NCBI RefSeq assembly: GCF_014200575.1
Contig: NZ_JACHBZ010000013.1
Span: 1-64,000, forward strand
Length of the DNA: 64,000 bases
From: Mucilaginibacter saanensis
Lineage (GTDB): Bacteria; Bacteroidota; Bacteroidia; Sphingobacteriales; Sphingobacteriaceae
Direction of reading: 5' to 3'
In this document: positions 1-6,967 of the stretch, in pieces
Numbering within the stretch: position 1 is the first letter of the stretch
Layout of the letters: every line of letters begins with the position of its first letter
Notes under the pieces: model-generated
Told to the model about the DNA's origin: nothing
Databases searched by the model: none
The model's input: the letters and a program-made list of their open reading frames with translations, nothing else
Translations under genes and position numbers: made by a program

Positions 1-420
1 TTCCAAAACTTATTTTTTTTTATTTTTCTAAGCTTTTTCTAACCCTTTTCCCTCTCTTCTTTCATCCCCCTCTTGCGGGTTGCAAAGATGCAAATTATTT
101 TGCGGCTTCCGAAATTTATTTGAAGTTTTTTTTATGGCTCTTTTCTTTCTCGCTATATCACTTTCACCTTCAAAACCAACACTTCTCTAACCTTTCTAAG
201 AACAATTCCCGCTTCCTCGTTTGCGGGCTGCAAAGGTAGACACTATTCCCACTTTTCCAAACTCTTTTTGCCTTTTTTACCTCTCTTTTCCTAACTCATT
301 ATAAATCAATCCTAATTTCTTATACCAACCATTATCTTATACTCCATTCTCCAACTCAATTACCCTTTAACTGCCATTTTTCCCATTAACCCAATATGCA
401 GTCAGCGTTAAGCCTGCCTA
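1..420. repeat. G-poor tandem-like intergenic repeat units
   Basis: No gene is visible here. The plus strand is very poor in G and dominated by T, C and A. Two related units can be aligned by a core reading TTGCGGG(T/C)TGCAAAG(A/G)T at 73-89 and 221-237, 148 nt apart. Each core is preceded by a CTAACC-containing pyrimidine tract (34-49 and 181-198). The opening bases 1-20 resemble the tract that follows the second core (about 254-275), so an earlier unit is probably cut by the window edge. Similar TGCAAAGGTA tracts occur between genes in other Bacteroidota, from general knowledge and unchecked here. Function unknown. Confidence 0.5.
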
Positions 421-794
421 AACGGATATATACTATATAAAGGAGATTCTTTAGTAATGTTTAACCTTATATAAAGGTATACATAATATATACCCTTATA
501 TAAGCATCACTTTAACTATCTATATATAGTAGTGAGTTTGTAAATGACTGGCAAGCGCACCTGTTATATATAGTATCTGAATATATCACCTACCAATAAC
601 ATGCGTATCCTCGGCTTGCTGATGTATTTGCGGGATACACGGCATGTATAATTATAGTAAGTATGCTGCTATAACAAATTAACTATCGTACATTTATAAC
701 CACTCATGAACAGCAATAGTTAAAAGATGTTAAATACCTTAATATATATAACAGGAGCCAAAACCGCGTTATATATTAGCCGATAAATAAATAA
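421..794. other. AT-rich intergenic stretch with inverted repeats
   Basis: No coding potential was recognised. A strong hairpin can form from 466-481 and 489-504 (16-nt arms, one mismatch, 7-nt loop), reading CTTATATAAAGG on the left. A second inverted repeat is perfect over 13 bp: 560-572 (CCTGTTATATATA) pairs with 743-755. TATATA runs recur throughout. These could be a transcription end, a small RNA, or simply an AT-rich spacer; the sequence alone does not decide. Confidence 0.35.
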
Positions 795-825
795 TTGACT
801 GATTTATATTATTCACCTATCTTTG
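795..825 (+). promoter_or_regulatory. Bacteroidota-type promoter of bamD
   Basis: TTG at 795-797 and TATCTTTG at 818-825 are separated by 20 nt. They match the Bacteroidota sigma factor consensus (TTTG, 19-21 nt, TAnnTTTG). Only four bases separate the -7 box from the bamD ATG at 830, so transcription would begin at or next to the start codon. Confidence 0.65.
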
Positions 826-829
826 CAAA

Positions 830-1756
830 ATGTTTAAAAAGCAACTTACGTTATTAGCCAGTGTTTTAGCTCTGTTATTTATCACACTTGGCGGTTGTAA
901 AAGCAAATACGAAAAGTTAAAAGCAAGTAACGATTACGCCAAAAAATACCAGGAGGCCATTAAATACTATAACCAAAAAGATTATAACAAAGCTTTGGGT
1001 TTGTTTGATGTACTGGTTGAACGTTATCGCGGACGTGCCGAGGCTGAGGATTTGTTTTATTACTATGCCTTCACCAATTACAAACTGAAGGATTATACTG
1101 CCGCCAGGTATCACTTTAAAACCTTCGCAGATACGTACCCATCAAGCACCAGGGCTGAGGAATGCCGTTTCTTTTCGGCTTACTGCTACTACCTTGATTC
1201 GCCTATATACTCGCTTGATCAGGATAATACCCTAAAAGCTATTGAGGCCCTACAGTTGTTTATTAACCTTTACCCAAAAAGTGACCGTGTTACTGAAGCA
1301 AGTAAGCTGATACAAAACCTGCGCGACAAGCTTGAAACTAAAGCTTATGCCAATGCTAAGTTGTATTTAACTATCAGTGATTATCAATCAGCAGTGATTT
1401 CATTTAATAATGCCCTGCGTGACTATCCTGATACCAAATATGCCGAAGAAATGGAATACCTGACTGTTAAAGCACAATATTTATATGCCGATCACAGCCG
1501 CGAGGACAAACAGGAAGAGCGTTATACCCAGGCTATCACCTATGCCGATCAATTTAACGAGAAATATCCGAACAGCAAATACGGACACGAAACCAAGGAT
1601 TTTGCAAAAGAGAGCAAACGCGGCATACAAAGTGCTAAACATATATTGGCTGATGCTTTAAACAACTATAAAGTTGCCCAGAAAATAGCCGCAAAGGACA
1701 CTGTAAAAACACAGGCTCCATCAGAAAAGAACCAGGAACAAAAAATACCATATTAA
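830..1756 (+). CDS. bamD: Outer membrane protein assembly factor BamD
   Basis: 308-aa lipoprotein of the BAM complex, which inserts beta-barrel proteins into the outer membrane; BamD is the periplasmic TPR scaffold anchored to the inner leaflet. The N-terminus is a lipoprotein signal (Lys-rich start, hydrophobic stretch, Gly-Gly-Cys with the lipidated cysteine at residue 23). TPR-like units follow, such as YYNQKDYNKALGLFDVLVERY and the YPxS turns near 110 and 150. A Lys/Gln-rich tail ends the protein. rpoZ starts 10 nt downstream, so the two are probably co-transcribed, as in many Bacteroidota. The start is fixed by the signal peptide, although the promoter lies almost on top of it. Confidence 0.9.
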   Translation: MFKKQLTLLASVLALLFITLGGCKSKYEKLKASNDYAKKYQEAIKYYNQKDYNKALGLFDVLVERYRGRAEAEDLFYYYAFTNYKLKDYTAARYHFKTFADTYPSSTRAEECRFFSAYCYYLDSPIYSLDQDNTLKAIEALQLFINLYPKSDRVTEASKLIQNLRDKLETKAYANAKLYLTISDYQSAVISFNNALRDYPDTKYAEEMEYLTVKAQYLYADHSREDKQEERYTQAITYADQFNEKYPNSKYGHETKDFAKESKRGIQSAKHILADALNNYKVAQKIAAKDTVKTQAPSEKNQEQKIPY

Positions 1757-1766
1757 AAAAAATTAT

Positions 1767-2099
1767 ATGACAGCAAATAACACCAACAAACCAGTAGTAG
1801 CAAGCAGCACTGTAACCCGTGATTTACGCGAGCTGGATGTGAACACCAATAATATATATGAGTCGCTTGTAATTATGTCAAAAAGAGCGAACCAGATATC
1901 AAACAATATTAAAGAAGAGTTACACCAAAAACTGTCTGAGTTTGCATCATCAAATGACAACCTTGAGGAAGTTTTTGAAAACCGTGAGCAAATTGAGATC
2001 TCTAAATACTACGAAAAATTGCCTAAACCGTCATTGGTAGCAGTTCAGGAGTTTTTAGACGATAAGGTTTACTATCGTAACCCAACAAAAGAAGCATAA
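1767..2099 (+). CDS. rpoZ: RNA polymerase omega subunit (Bacteroidota RpoZ/Rpb6 type)
   Basis: 110-aa small subunit that helps assemble and stabilise RNA polymerase. It has the Rpb6/omega core typical of this phylum: TVTRDLRELD, then NIYESLVIMSKRANQI, an acidic helix around residues 45-70, and a C-terminal region with YYEKLPKPSLVAVQEF. Position directly after bamD and before coaBC is a recurrent Bacteroidota arrangement. A hairpin with a T-run follows at 2141-2166. Confidence 0.88.
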   Translation: MTANNTNKPVVASSTVTRDLRELDVNTNNIYESLVIMSKRANQISNNIKEELHQKLSEFASSNDNLEEVFENREQIEISKYYEKLPKPSLVAVQEFLDDKVYYRNPTKEA

Positions 2100-2100
2100 G

Positions 2101-2212
2101 CCCCTACTCCCTAAAAGGGGGAGTAAAGGCCAAAGAATTAAAACTCCCTTATGGGAGTTTTTTTGTTATTTTTAAATTTTATAATCATTCCCCCTTAAGG
2201 GGGTTAGGGGGT
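2101..2212 (+). repeat. C-run/G-run palindromic repeats flanking the rpoZ terminator
   Basis: Two related palindromes sit between rpoZ and coaBC: ACTCCC...GGGGAGT at 2106-2124 and TCCCCCTTAAGGGGG at 2190-2204, the latter followed by TTAGGGGGT. Between them is a rho-independent terminator: AAACTCCC/GGGAGTTT (2141-2148, 2153-2160) followed by T7. The second palindrome ends 4 nt before the coaBC ATG, so it occupies the translation initiation region. Relatives lie at 35927-35948 and 41798-41880. Confidence 0.6.
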
Positions 2213-2215
2213 ACT

Positions 2216-3418
2216 ATGCTTGAGGGTAAAAATATAGTTTTGGGAGTTTGCGGCAGCATTGCCGCTTACAAATCGGCTTTGCTGGTCAGGTTGCTCGTTA
2301 AAGCAGGAGCCCACGTACAAGTGGTGATGACTCCCGATGCCACTAACTTTATAACTCCGCTTACACTATCTACTCTTTCTAAAAACCCCGCACTGGTTAA
2401 TTATTTTAAGCCCGATACCGGCGAATGGAATAACCATGTGGAGCTGGGTATCTGGGCCGACATGCTTATTATTGCACCGGCAAGCGCCAATACCCTGGCA
2501 AAAATGGCTAATGGCCTTTGTGATAATTTACTATTGGCCGTTTACCTATCGGCCAAATGCCCGGTGTATTTTGCACCAGCCATGGATCTGGATATGTGGC
2601 TGCACCCTGCCACCCGCAATAACGTAAGCAAATTGCAATCATTCGGCAATACGTTGATAGCTCCTGGTAATGGTGAACTGGCAAGTGGTTTGTATGGCGA
2701 AGGCAGACTGGCAGAACCTGACGAGATCGTAGATTATCTATCATCCGCCCTAAAAAAAAAACTCCTTTTAGCTAATCAAAAAGTGGTGGTTACCGCCGGG
2801 CCGACCTATGAGGCCATTGATCCGGTACGCTTTATTGGCAACCACTCATCAGGTAAAATGGGGTTTGCCATTGCCGATGAATTAGCAACAATGGGTGCCG
2901 ATGTTATATTGATTACCGGGCCAACGGCACAGGTAAGCAAGCAGTATAACGTAAAGCGAATTGACGTAACATCTGCCGCAGAAATGCTCACTGCCTGCGA
3001 GCATAATTTTAAAGATGCCAAAGTATGCGTGATGAGTGCGGCCGTTGCCGACTATACCCCTACGCATGTTGCCCAGCAAAAGATCAAAAAACAAGATACC
3101 GGCTTTAACATCGAGCTCAAAAAAACAACTGACATTTTAAAGTTTTTAGGTGAGCAGAAAGCAGAAGGCCAGTTATTGGTAGGTTTTGCCTTAGAAACCA
3201 ATGATGAAGAAGAGAATGCAATAAACAAGCTGAAGCGAAAAAATCTTGATTTTATTGTATTAAATTCGCTTAACGATGCCGGTGCCGGTTTTAAAAGCGA
3301 TACCAATAAAATAACTATTATTGACCGCAACCTGCAAAAAACAGTTTTTGAGCTTAAAAGCAAAGATGCTGTAGCACATGATATCTGCCTTAAAATTGCG
3401 CAACTTCTTAAAGAATGA
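2216..3418 (+). CDS. coaBC: Bifunctional phosphopantothenoylcysteine decarboxylase/phosphopantothenate-cysteine ligase
   Basis: 400-aa bifunctional coenzyme A biosynthesis enzyme. The CoaC domain (about 1-185) is a flavin-dependent decarboxylase, seen in GSIAAYKS near residue 13, the PASANTLAKMANG stretch near 88-100 and the PAMDLDMW substrate loop. The CoaB domain (about 190-400) ligates 4'-phosphopantothenate to cysteine and starts with VVVTAGPTYEAIDPVR followed by the GNHSSGKMG loop. Length is normal. The next gene begins inside the stop codon (ATGA overlap), indicating translational coupling. A terminator and palindromic repeat precede it, so it must have its own promoter or receive read-through. 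Confidence 0.93.
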   Translation: MLEGKNIVLGVCGSIAAYKSALLVRLLVKAGAHVQVVMTPDATNFITPLTLSTLSKNPALVNYFKPDTGEWNNHVELGIWADMLIIAPASANTLAKMANGLCDNLLLAVYLSAKCPVYFAPAMDLDMWLHPATRNNVSKLQSFGNTLIAPGNGELASGLYGEGRLAEPDEIVDYLSSALKKKLLLANQKVVVTAGPTYEAIDPVRFIGNHSSGKMGFAIADELATMGADVILITGPTAQVSKQYNVKRIDVTSAAEMLTACEHNFKDAKVCVMSAAVADYTPTHVAQQKIKKQDTGFNIELKKTTDILKFLGEQKAEGQLLVGFALETNDEEENAINKLKRKNLDFIVLNSLNDAGAGFKSDTNKITIIDRNLQKTVFELKSKDAVAHDICLKIAQLLKE

Positions 3419-4308
3419 AGAAATTATTGCTTTATATAGTTTTGGCCCTTGTGGGGTTCCGGGCTACTGCTCAGGATCTGAATGCCCGGGTACAGGTGCT
3501 TTCGCCTAAAATACAAGGGAGCAATAAGCGGGTTTTTCAGAGTCTGGAAACCGCCATGAAAGATTTTCTAAATGGCCGCAAGTGGAGTGCTGACCCTATA
3601 TTACCCCAGGAACGGATAGATTGTAACTTTGTACTGACCGTTACCAACTGGGATGGCGGCGGTAACTTTAGCGGTGAGCTGCAGGTACAGTCATCCAGGC
3701 CGGTTTATGGTTCGGCATACAGCTCAACTTTATTGAATATTAATGATAAGGATGTTGATTTTATATACAACGAAGGACAAACCATTGATTATACCGACCA
3801 AAGTTTTCAAAGTAACCTGAGCTCTATCATGGCTTTTTATGCCTATATCATTGTAGGTTTAGATTATGACACCTTTTCGCTTTACGGCGGCTCTACTTAT
3901 TTTGCCAATGCACAAACTGTAATTAATAACGCACAATCGAGCTCATACCGCGGCTGGAAAGCTTTTGACAGTAACATTAACCGGTATTGGTTATCGGAAA
4001 ACCTGGGTAATAAGGTTTATGAACCCTTGCGCAGCTTTATGTATGATTACCACCGCAATGGCCTGGATGCCATGGCTGATAACGTACCAAAGGGCCGGAA
4101 AGAGATCAGTTCGATTTTACCAAACCTGCAACAAATAGACAGGCAACGGGTTGGCGCGATGTTCCCACTTGTATTTTACACCGCAAAAAGCGATGAACTG
4201 GTATCGTTATTTAGCAAAGCCGACCCACAGGAACGGCTGCAGGCCATGAATATATTGCTGCAGGCTGATCCGGCTAACGGCACCAAATACCAAACACTGC
4301 AAAAGTAA
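3415..4308 (+). CDS. DUF4835 (PorD-like) exported protein
   Basis: 297-aa protein with a clear signal peptide (KKLLLYIVLALVGF, cleavage near ATA-QD at about 20). It matches the Bacteroidota-specific DUF4835 family: LNARVQVLSPKIQGSN at the start, a region with VTNWDGGGNFSGELQVQSS, and a C-terminal half with NLQQIDRQRVG. Some annotation schemes call this family PorD and link it to type IX secretion; I recall that naming but cannot verify it here. It overlaps coaBC by 4 nt, and coaBC-DUF4835-recN is a familiar order. Here a BlaI/M56 pair sits between it and recN. A terminator follows at 4371-4397. Confidence 0.8.
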   Translation: MKKLLLYIVLALVGFRATAQDLNARVQVLSPKIQGSNKRVFQSLETAMKDFLNGRKWSADPILPQERIDCNFVLTVTNWDGGGNFSGELQVQSSRPVYGSAYSSTLLNINDKDVDFIYNEGQTIDYTDQSFQSNLSSIMAFYAYIIVGLDYDTFSLYGGSTYFANAQTVINNAQSSSYRGWKAFDSNINRYWLSENLGNKVYEPLRSFMYDYHRNGLDAMADNVPKGRKEISSILPNLQQIDRQRVGAMFPLVFYTAKSDELVSLFSKADPQERLQAMNILLQADPANGTKYQTLQK

Positions 4309-4370
4309 ATGCAGCTTATTGGTCTGAAACAGCACCTGTCAGATTAAAGAACTATACGATTTTGAATAGC

Positions 4371-4397
4371 AAAGACACATATAGGTGTCTTTTTTTA
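4371..4397 (+). terminator. Rho-independent terminator after the DUF4835 gene
   Basis: AAAGACAC (4371-4378) pairs perfectly with GTGTCTTT (4385-4392) over a 6-nt loop and is followed by more T residues. It closes the coaBC-DUF4835 transcript 62 nt after the stop codon. Confidence 0.8.
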
Positions 4398-4480
4398 TTC
4401 TTTGCGAAAAGAATCTTATCCCCAAATACAAGTTCTGATAATATCATAACACCCTACAAAAAAATAATTTCACAAAACCC

Positions 4481-4527
4481 TTGCAAATACGAAATCCATC
4501 GTAGATATTTGTACGAAGAAATTCGTA
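4481..4527 (+). promoter_or_regulatory. blaI promoter with two palindromic BlaI-type operators
   Basis: TTG at 4481-4483 and GATATTTG at 4504-4511 are 20 nt apart, matching Bacteroidota promoter spacing (first base of the -7 box is off consensus). Two 16-bp palindromes sit on it: TACGAAATCCATCGTA (4488-4503), filling the spacer, and TACGAAGAAATTCGTA (4512-4527), starting right after the -7 box over the expected transcription start. Both fit TACGA-N6-TCGTA and start 24 bp apart. Binding by the adjacent BlaI is inference from position and from the autoregulation typical of this family. Confidence 0.75.
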
Positions 4528-4537
4528 TTAAAATAAA

Positions 4538-4915
4538 ATGGATATAAAACCAACCGAAAGCGAGCTTGAAATATTACAGGTGATCTGGAATAAAGGGCAA
4601 TGCACCGTACGTGATGTGCACGAAGAATTGGCCAAAACCAAAGATGCCGGTTATACCACTACCCTAAAGCTAATGCAGATTATGCATGACAAGGGTATGG
4701 TTGAACGGGACACTTCGGCAAAAACGCACCTTTACAAAGCATTATTTAGCCAGGAACAAGCGCAAAGCAACGCATTGGATAAAATATTGTCTACTGTATT
4801 TAAAGGCTCAACATCCGATCTGGTGATACAGGCGCTGGGGCAGCACCGCGCATCACAGGACGAGATTGACGCCATCAAAAATTATCTTAACCAGTTTGAT
4901 CAGCATAAAAAATAA
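4538..4915 (+). CDS. BlaI/MecI/CopY-family transcriptional repressor
   Basis: 125-aa winged-helix repressor. The DNA-binding domain (about 4-75) shows the family pattern ESELEILQVIWNKG, TVRDVHEEL, YTTTLKLMQIMHDKG and a wing ending in HLYKA. The C-terminal 45 residues form the dimerisation helix pair. BlaI proteins bind as dimers to dyad operators near their own promoter and are inactivated by cleavage triggered by a membrane M56 protease. That partner starts 6 nt downstream. Two matched palindromes lie in the promoter at 4488-4527. The real target signal need not be a beta-lactam, and no beta-lactamase gene is present. Confidence 0.9.
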   Translation: MDIKPTESELEILQVIWNKGQCTVRDVHEELAKTKDAGYTTTLKLMQIMHDKGMVERDTSAKTHLYKALFSQEQAQSNALDKILSTVFKGSTSDLVIQALGQHRASQDEIDAIKNYLNQFDQHKK

Positions 4916-4921
4916 AACATC

Positions 4922-6895
4922 ATGGAAAATCTGTTCTATAACATAAGCCAGGTTTTAGGTATCACCATTATCCACTCCTTGTGGCAGGGATTATTGGTTT
5001 GGTTTGCACTGCGCTTGTTGCTCACTTGCTTTCCGTCTATATCGTCGGTAAAAAAGCACAATGTGAGTATGGTGGCTATGCTAACTATAAGCGTTTGGTT
5101 TATTTACACTTTTGTGAATCAATTACAGGTGCACAGCTGGGTTGATCTGTCGGCTGTGAAAAACGAATCAATCTTACCTCAGCTCTTCGCCTTTCCAATA
5201 AACGGCTTGGCACGCACGGCACCAGCTACCTATTATAGTTATGTTATAGAAGGATACCTTCCGTATGTATCGGCGCTTTACTTTGCAGGCCTGGTATTTA
5301 ACTTGCTGCGCATGGGCTTAAACTGGCAAAAGATCAGCCTGATAAAAAGAACCATGATACCTGCCGACCAGGTGCAGATTTATGCAGATAAATTTTGCCA
5401 AAAGCTCCGTATCAGTCAATATGTAAGCGTAAACTTTAGCCGGCTTGTTGATGTGCCTTGCATGATTGGCTATTTTAAACCCATTATACTTTTACCTATA
5501 TCGTTAATCACTTATCTGTCTGCCCAGGAGGTAGAGGCTATTTTGCTGCATGAATTATCGCATATTAAACGCCATGACTACCTGCTCAATATGGTACAGC
5601 AATTGGCAACCATACTCCTTTTCTTTAATCCCTTTGCCCAATTAATTAACCACATTATAAACCAGGAACGCGAAAACCGGTGCGATGACCTGGTAGTACA
5701 AACTACTGCCCAACCTTTAATATATGCCCAGGCCTTGTTAAAATTGGAACAATCGCGACAAGGAGCCATGCAACTGGCGCTGGCAGCAACCGGAAAAAAA
5801 TACCATTTACTCAACAGAATTGAACGCATCATGAAAACAAAGAAACCAATTGGCAACATACGCCATCTGCTTGTAGCCGTTGCAATAATGGCGGCCAGCA
5901 TAAGTAGTATAGCATGGCTAAACCCAACCATCAAAAACGGCAGGATCACCGTAAAGAAAGTAACCTACCCAAAAGCAATCACCGCATTACTTACCGATAC
6001 TACAGCTAAAAAAGTAATAGTAAAAAAGGTACTGATAGTTAAAAGAAACACGAAAGCTAAATCAGGTTTACATAAACCTACTACTCAGGTTTATGACGGC
6101 TTTGATGATGTCGAGCTGAACAAGCTCACAGCCGAAGTTAGCAAACATGCTGATGTGATAGGCAGGTACTATGATAGCCCGGAGATAAACAATCAGAAGA
6201 AACTAATGGACGAGGTAAAACAAGCTACCGAAGACTTCCAGAATAATCCCAGGTTAAAACAGATGCAGCTGGATCAGGAAAAGTTGGGTGCAGAGATTGA
6301 AAAAAACTGGGGTCAAACTTCTGAGATGCAGGAAACGAGCAAACAAATGGGCGAGCTGGGTGATAAAATCGGGAAATATTTTAACACACCGGAGTTTAAG
6401 CAAATGAACGAGCAGCTTGAAAAAAAGTACGGCATACCCCACAACCGTAATTATGTTGATGACAGCAAGGATGAAAACTATAAAAAATATCAGGCAGAAC
6501 TGCAAAGCAAGCTCCCTGCCGAAGTAAAACAACAAACTGATCAGTTAAAAAGGATGGGTGAGCAAATGCGCAGCAATTATGATTCGCCGGAGCTTCGTAA
6601 AAAAACAGATGAATTAAGGGCAATGGGCGATAGCATGCGTAGCGCTTATGACAATAACGAAGCCAGGCAACTGCAAAAGAAAATTAAGATCATCCAGGAG
6701 CGGGTGCATGTTTACGAAAACAACCCACAGATAAAGCGGGAACAGGAATTATTAAAACAAGCCAGTAAACGATTACAGGAGTATACCAACAGCCCGGCAT
6801 TTAAAAAACGGATGGCCGATCATCGGAAACAAGTGGAAGTTGCATTAGAAGACAAAACCAATTCTCAGGATATACAACCAGTTCCCATTCAATAG
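4922..6895 (+). CDS. BlaR1-like M56 membrane metallopeptidase with repeat-rich C-terminal tail
   Basis: 657-aa membrane protease, expected to relay an envelope signal to the adjacent BlaI. Membrane segments lie at about 12-36, 46-64, 112-130 and 314-333. The zinc site is visible: HELSH at 210-214 and a downstream ERENRCDD segment at 249-256 supplying the third ligand. After the last membrane segment there is no penicillin-binding domain (no SxxK or KTG). Instead about 300 residues form a charged helical region with degenerate repeats of roughly 30 residues: tyrosine and a turn (YYDSPE, YFNTPEF, NYDSPEL, AYDNNEA, YENNPQI, YTNSPAF) followed by a Met/Lys/Gln-rich helix. Orientation and ligand of the tail are unknown. 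A terminator hairpin follows. Confidence 0.85.
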   Translation: MENLFYNISQVLGITIIHSLWQGLLVWFALRLLLTCFPSISSVKKHNVSMVAMLTISVWFIYTFVNQLQVHSWVDLSAVKNESILPQLFAFPINGLARTAPATYYSYVIEGYLPYVSALYFAGLVFNLLRMGLNWQKISLIKRTMIPADQVQIYADKFCQKLRISQYVSVNFSRLVDVPCMIGYFKPIILLPISLITYLSAQEVEAILLHELSHIKRHDYLLNMVQQLATILLFFNPFAQLINHIINQERENRCDDLVVQTTAQPLIYAQALLKLEQSRQGAMQLALAATGKKYHLLNRIERIMKTKKPIGNIRHLLVAVAIMAASISSIAWLNPTIKNGRITVKKVTYPKAITALLTDTTAKKVIVKKVLIVKRNTKAKSGLHKPTTQVYDGFDDVELNKLTAEVSKHADVIGRYYDSPEINNQKKLMDEVKQATEDFQNNPRLKQMQLDQEKLGAEIEKNWGQTSEMQETSKQMGELGDKIGKYFNTPEFKQMNEQLEKKYGIPHNRNYVDDSKDENYKKYQAELQSKLPAEVKQQTDQLKRMGEQMRSNYDSPELRKKTDELRAMGDSMRSAYDNNEARQLQKKIKIIQERVHVYENNPQIKREQELLKQASKRLQEYTNSPAFKKRMADHRKQVEVALEDKTNSQDIQPVPIQ

Positions 6896-6929
6896 TTTTT
6901 AATTGTTGAACCCAATAGATTGAATTTCG

Positions 6930-6967
6930 TAATTTAGTATCCTTAATAAAATAAGGATACTTTTTTT
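6930..6967 (+). terminator. Terminator hairpin abutting the recN start codon
   Basis: GTATCCTTA (6937-6945) and TAAGGATAC (6952-6960) form a perfect 9-bp stem with a 6-nt loop, followed by T7. The recN ATG begins at 6968, immediately after the T-run. A possible promoter overlaps the left arm (TTG 6906-6908, 21 nt, TAATTTAG 6930-6937). The structure ends the blaI-M56 transcript; it could also attenuate or shield recN, which is inference. Confidence 0.7.

Noticed and set aside
4362..4547. A 61-codon plus-strand reading frame before blaI
   Set aside because: It covers the DUF4835 terminator and the blaI promoter-operator region and has no protein-like character.
5940..6895. Penicillin-binding sensor domain on the M56 protein
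   Set aside because: No SxxK, SxN or KTG motifs; the tail is helical repeats.
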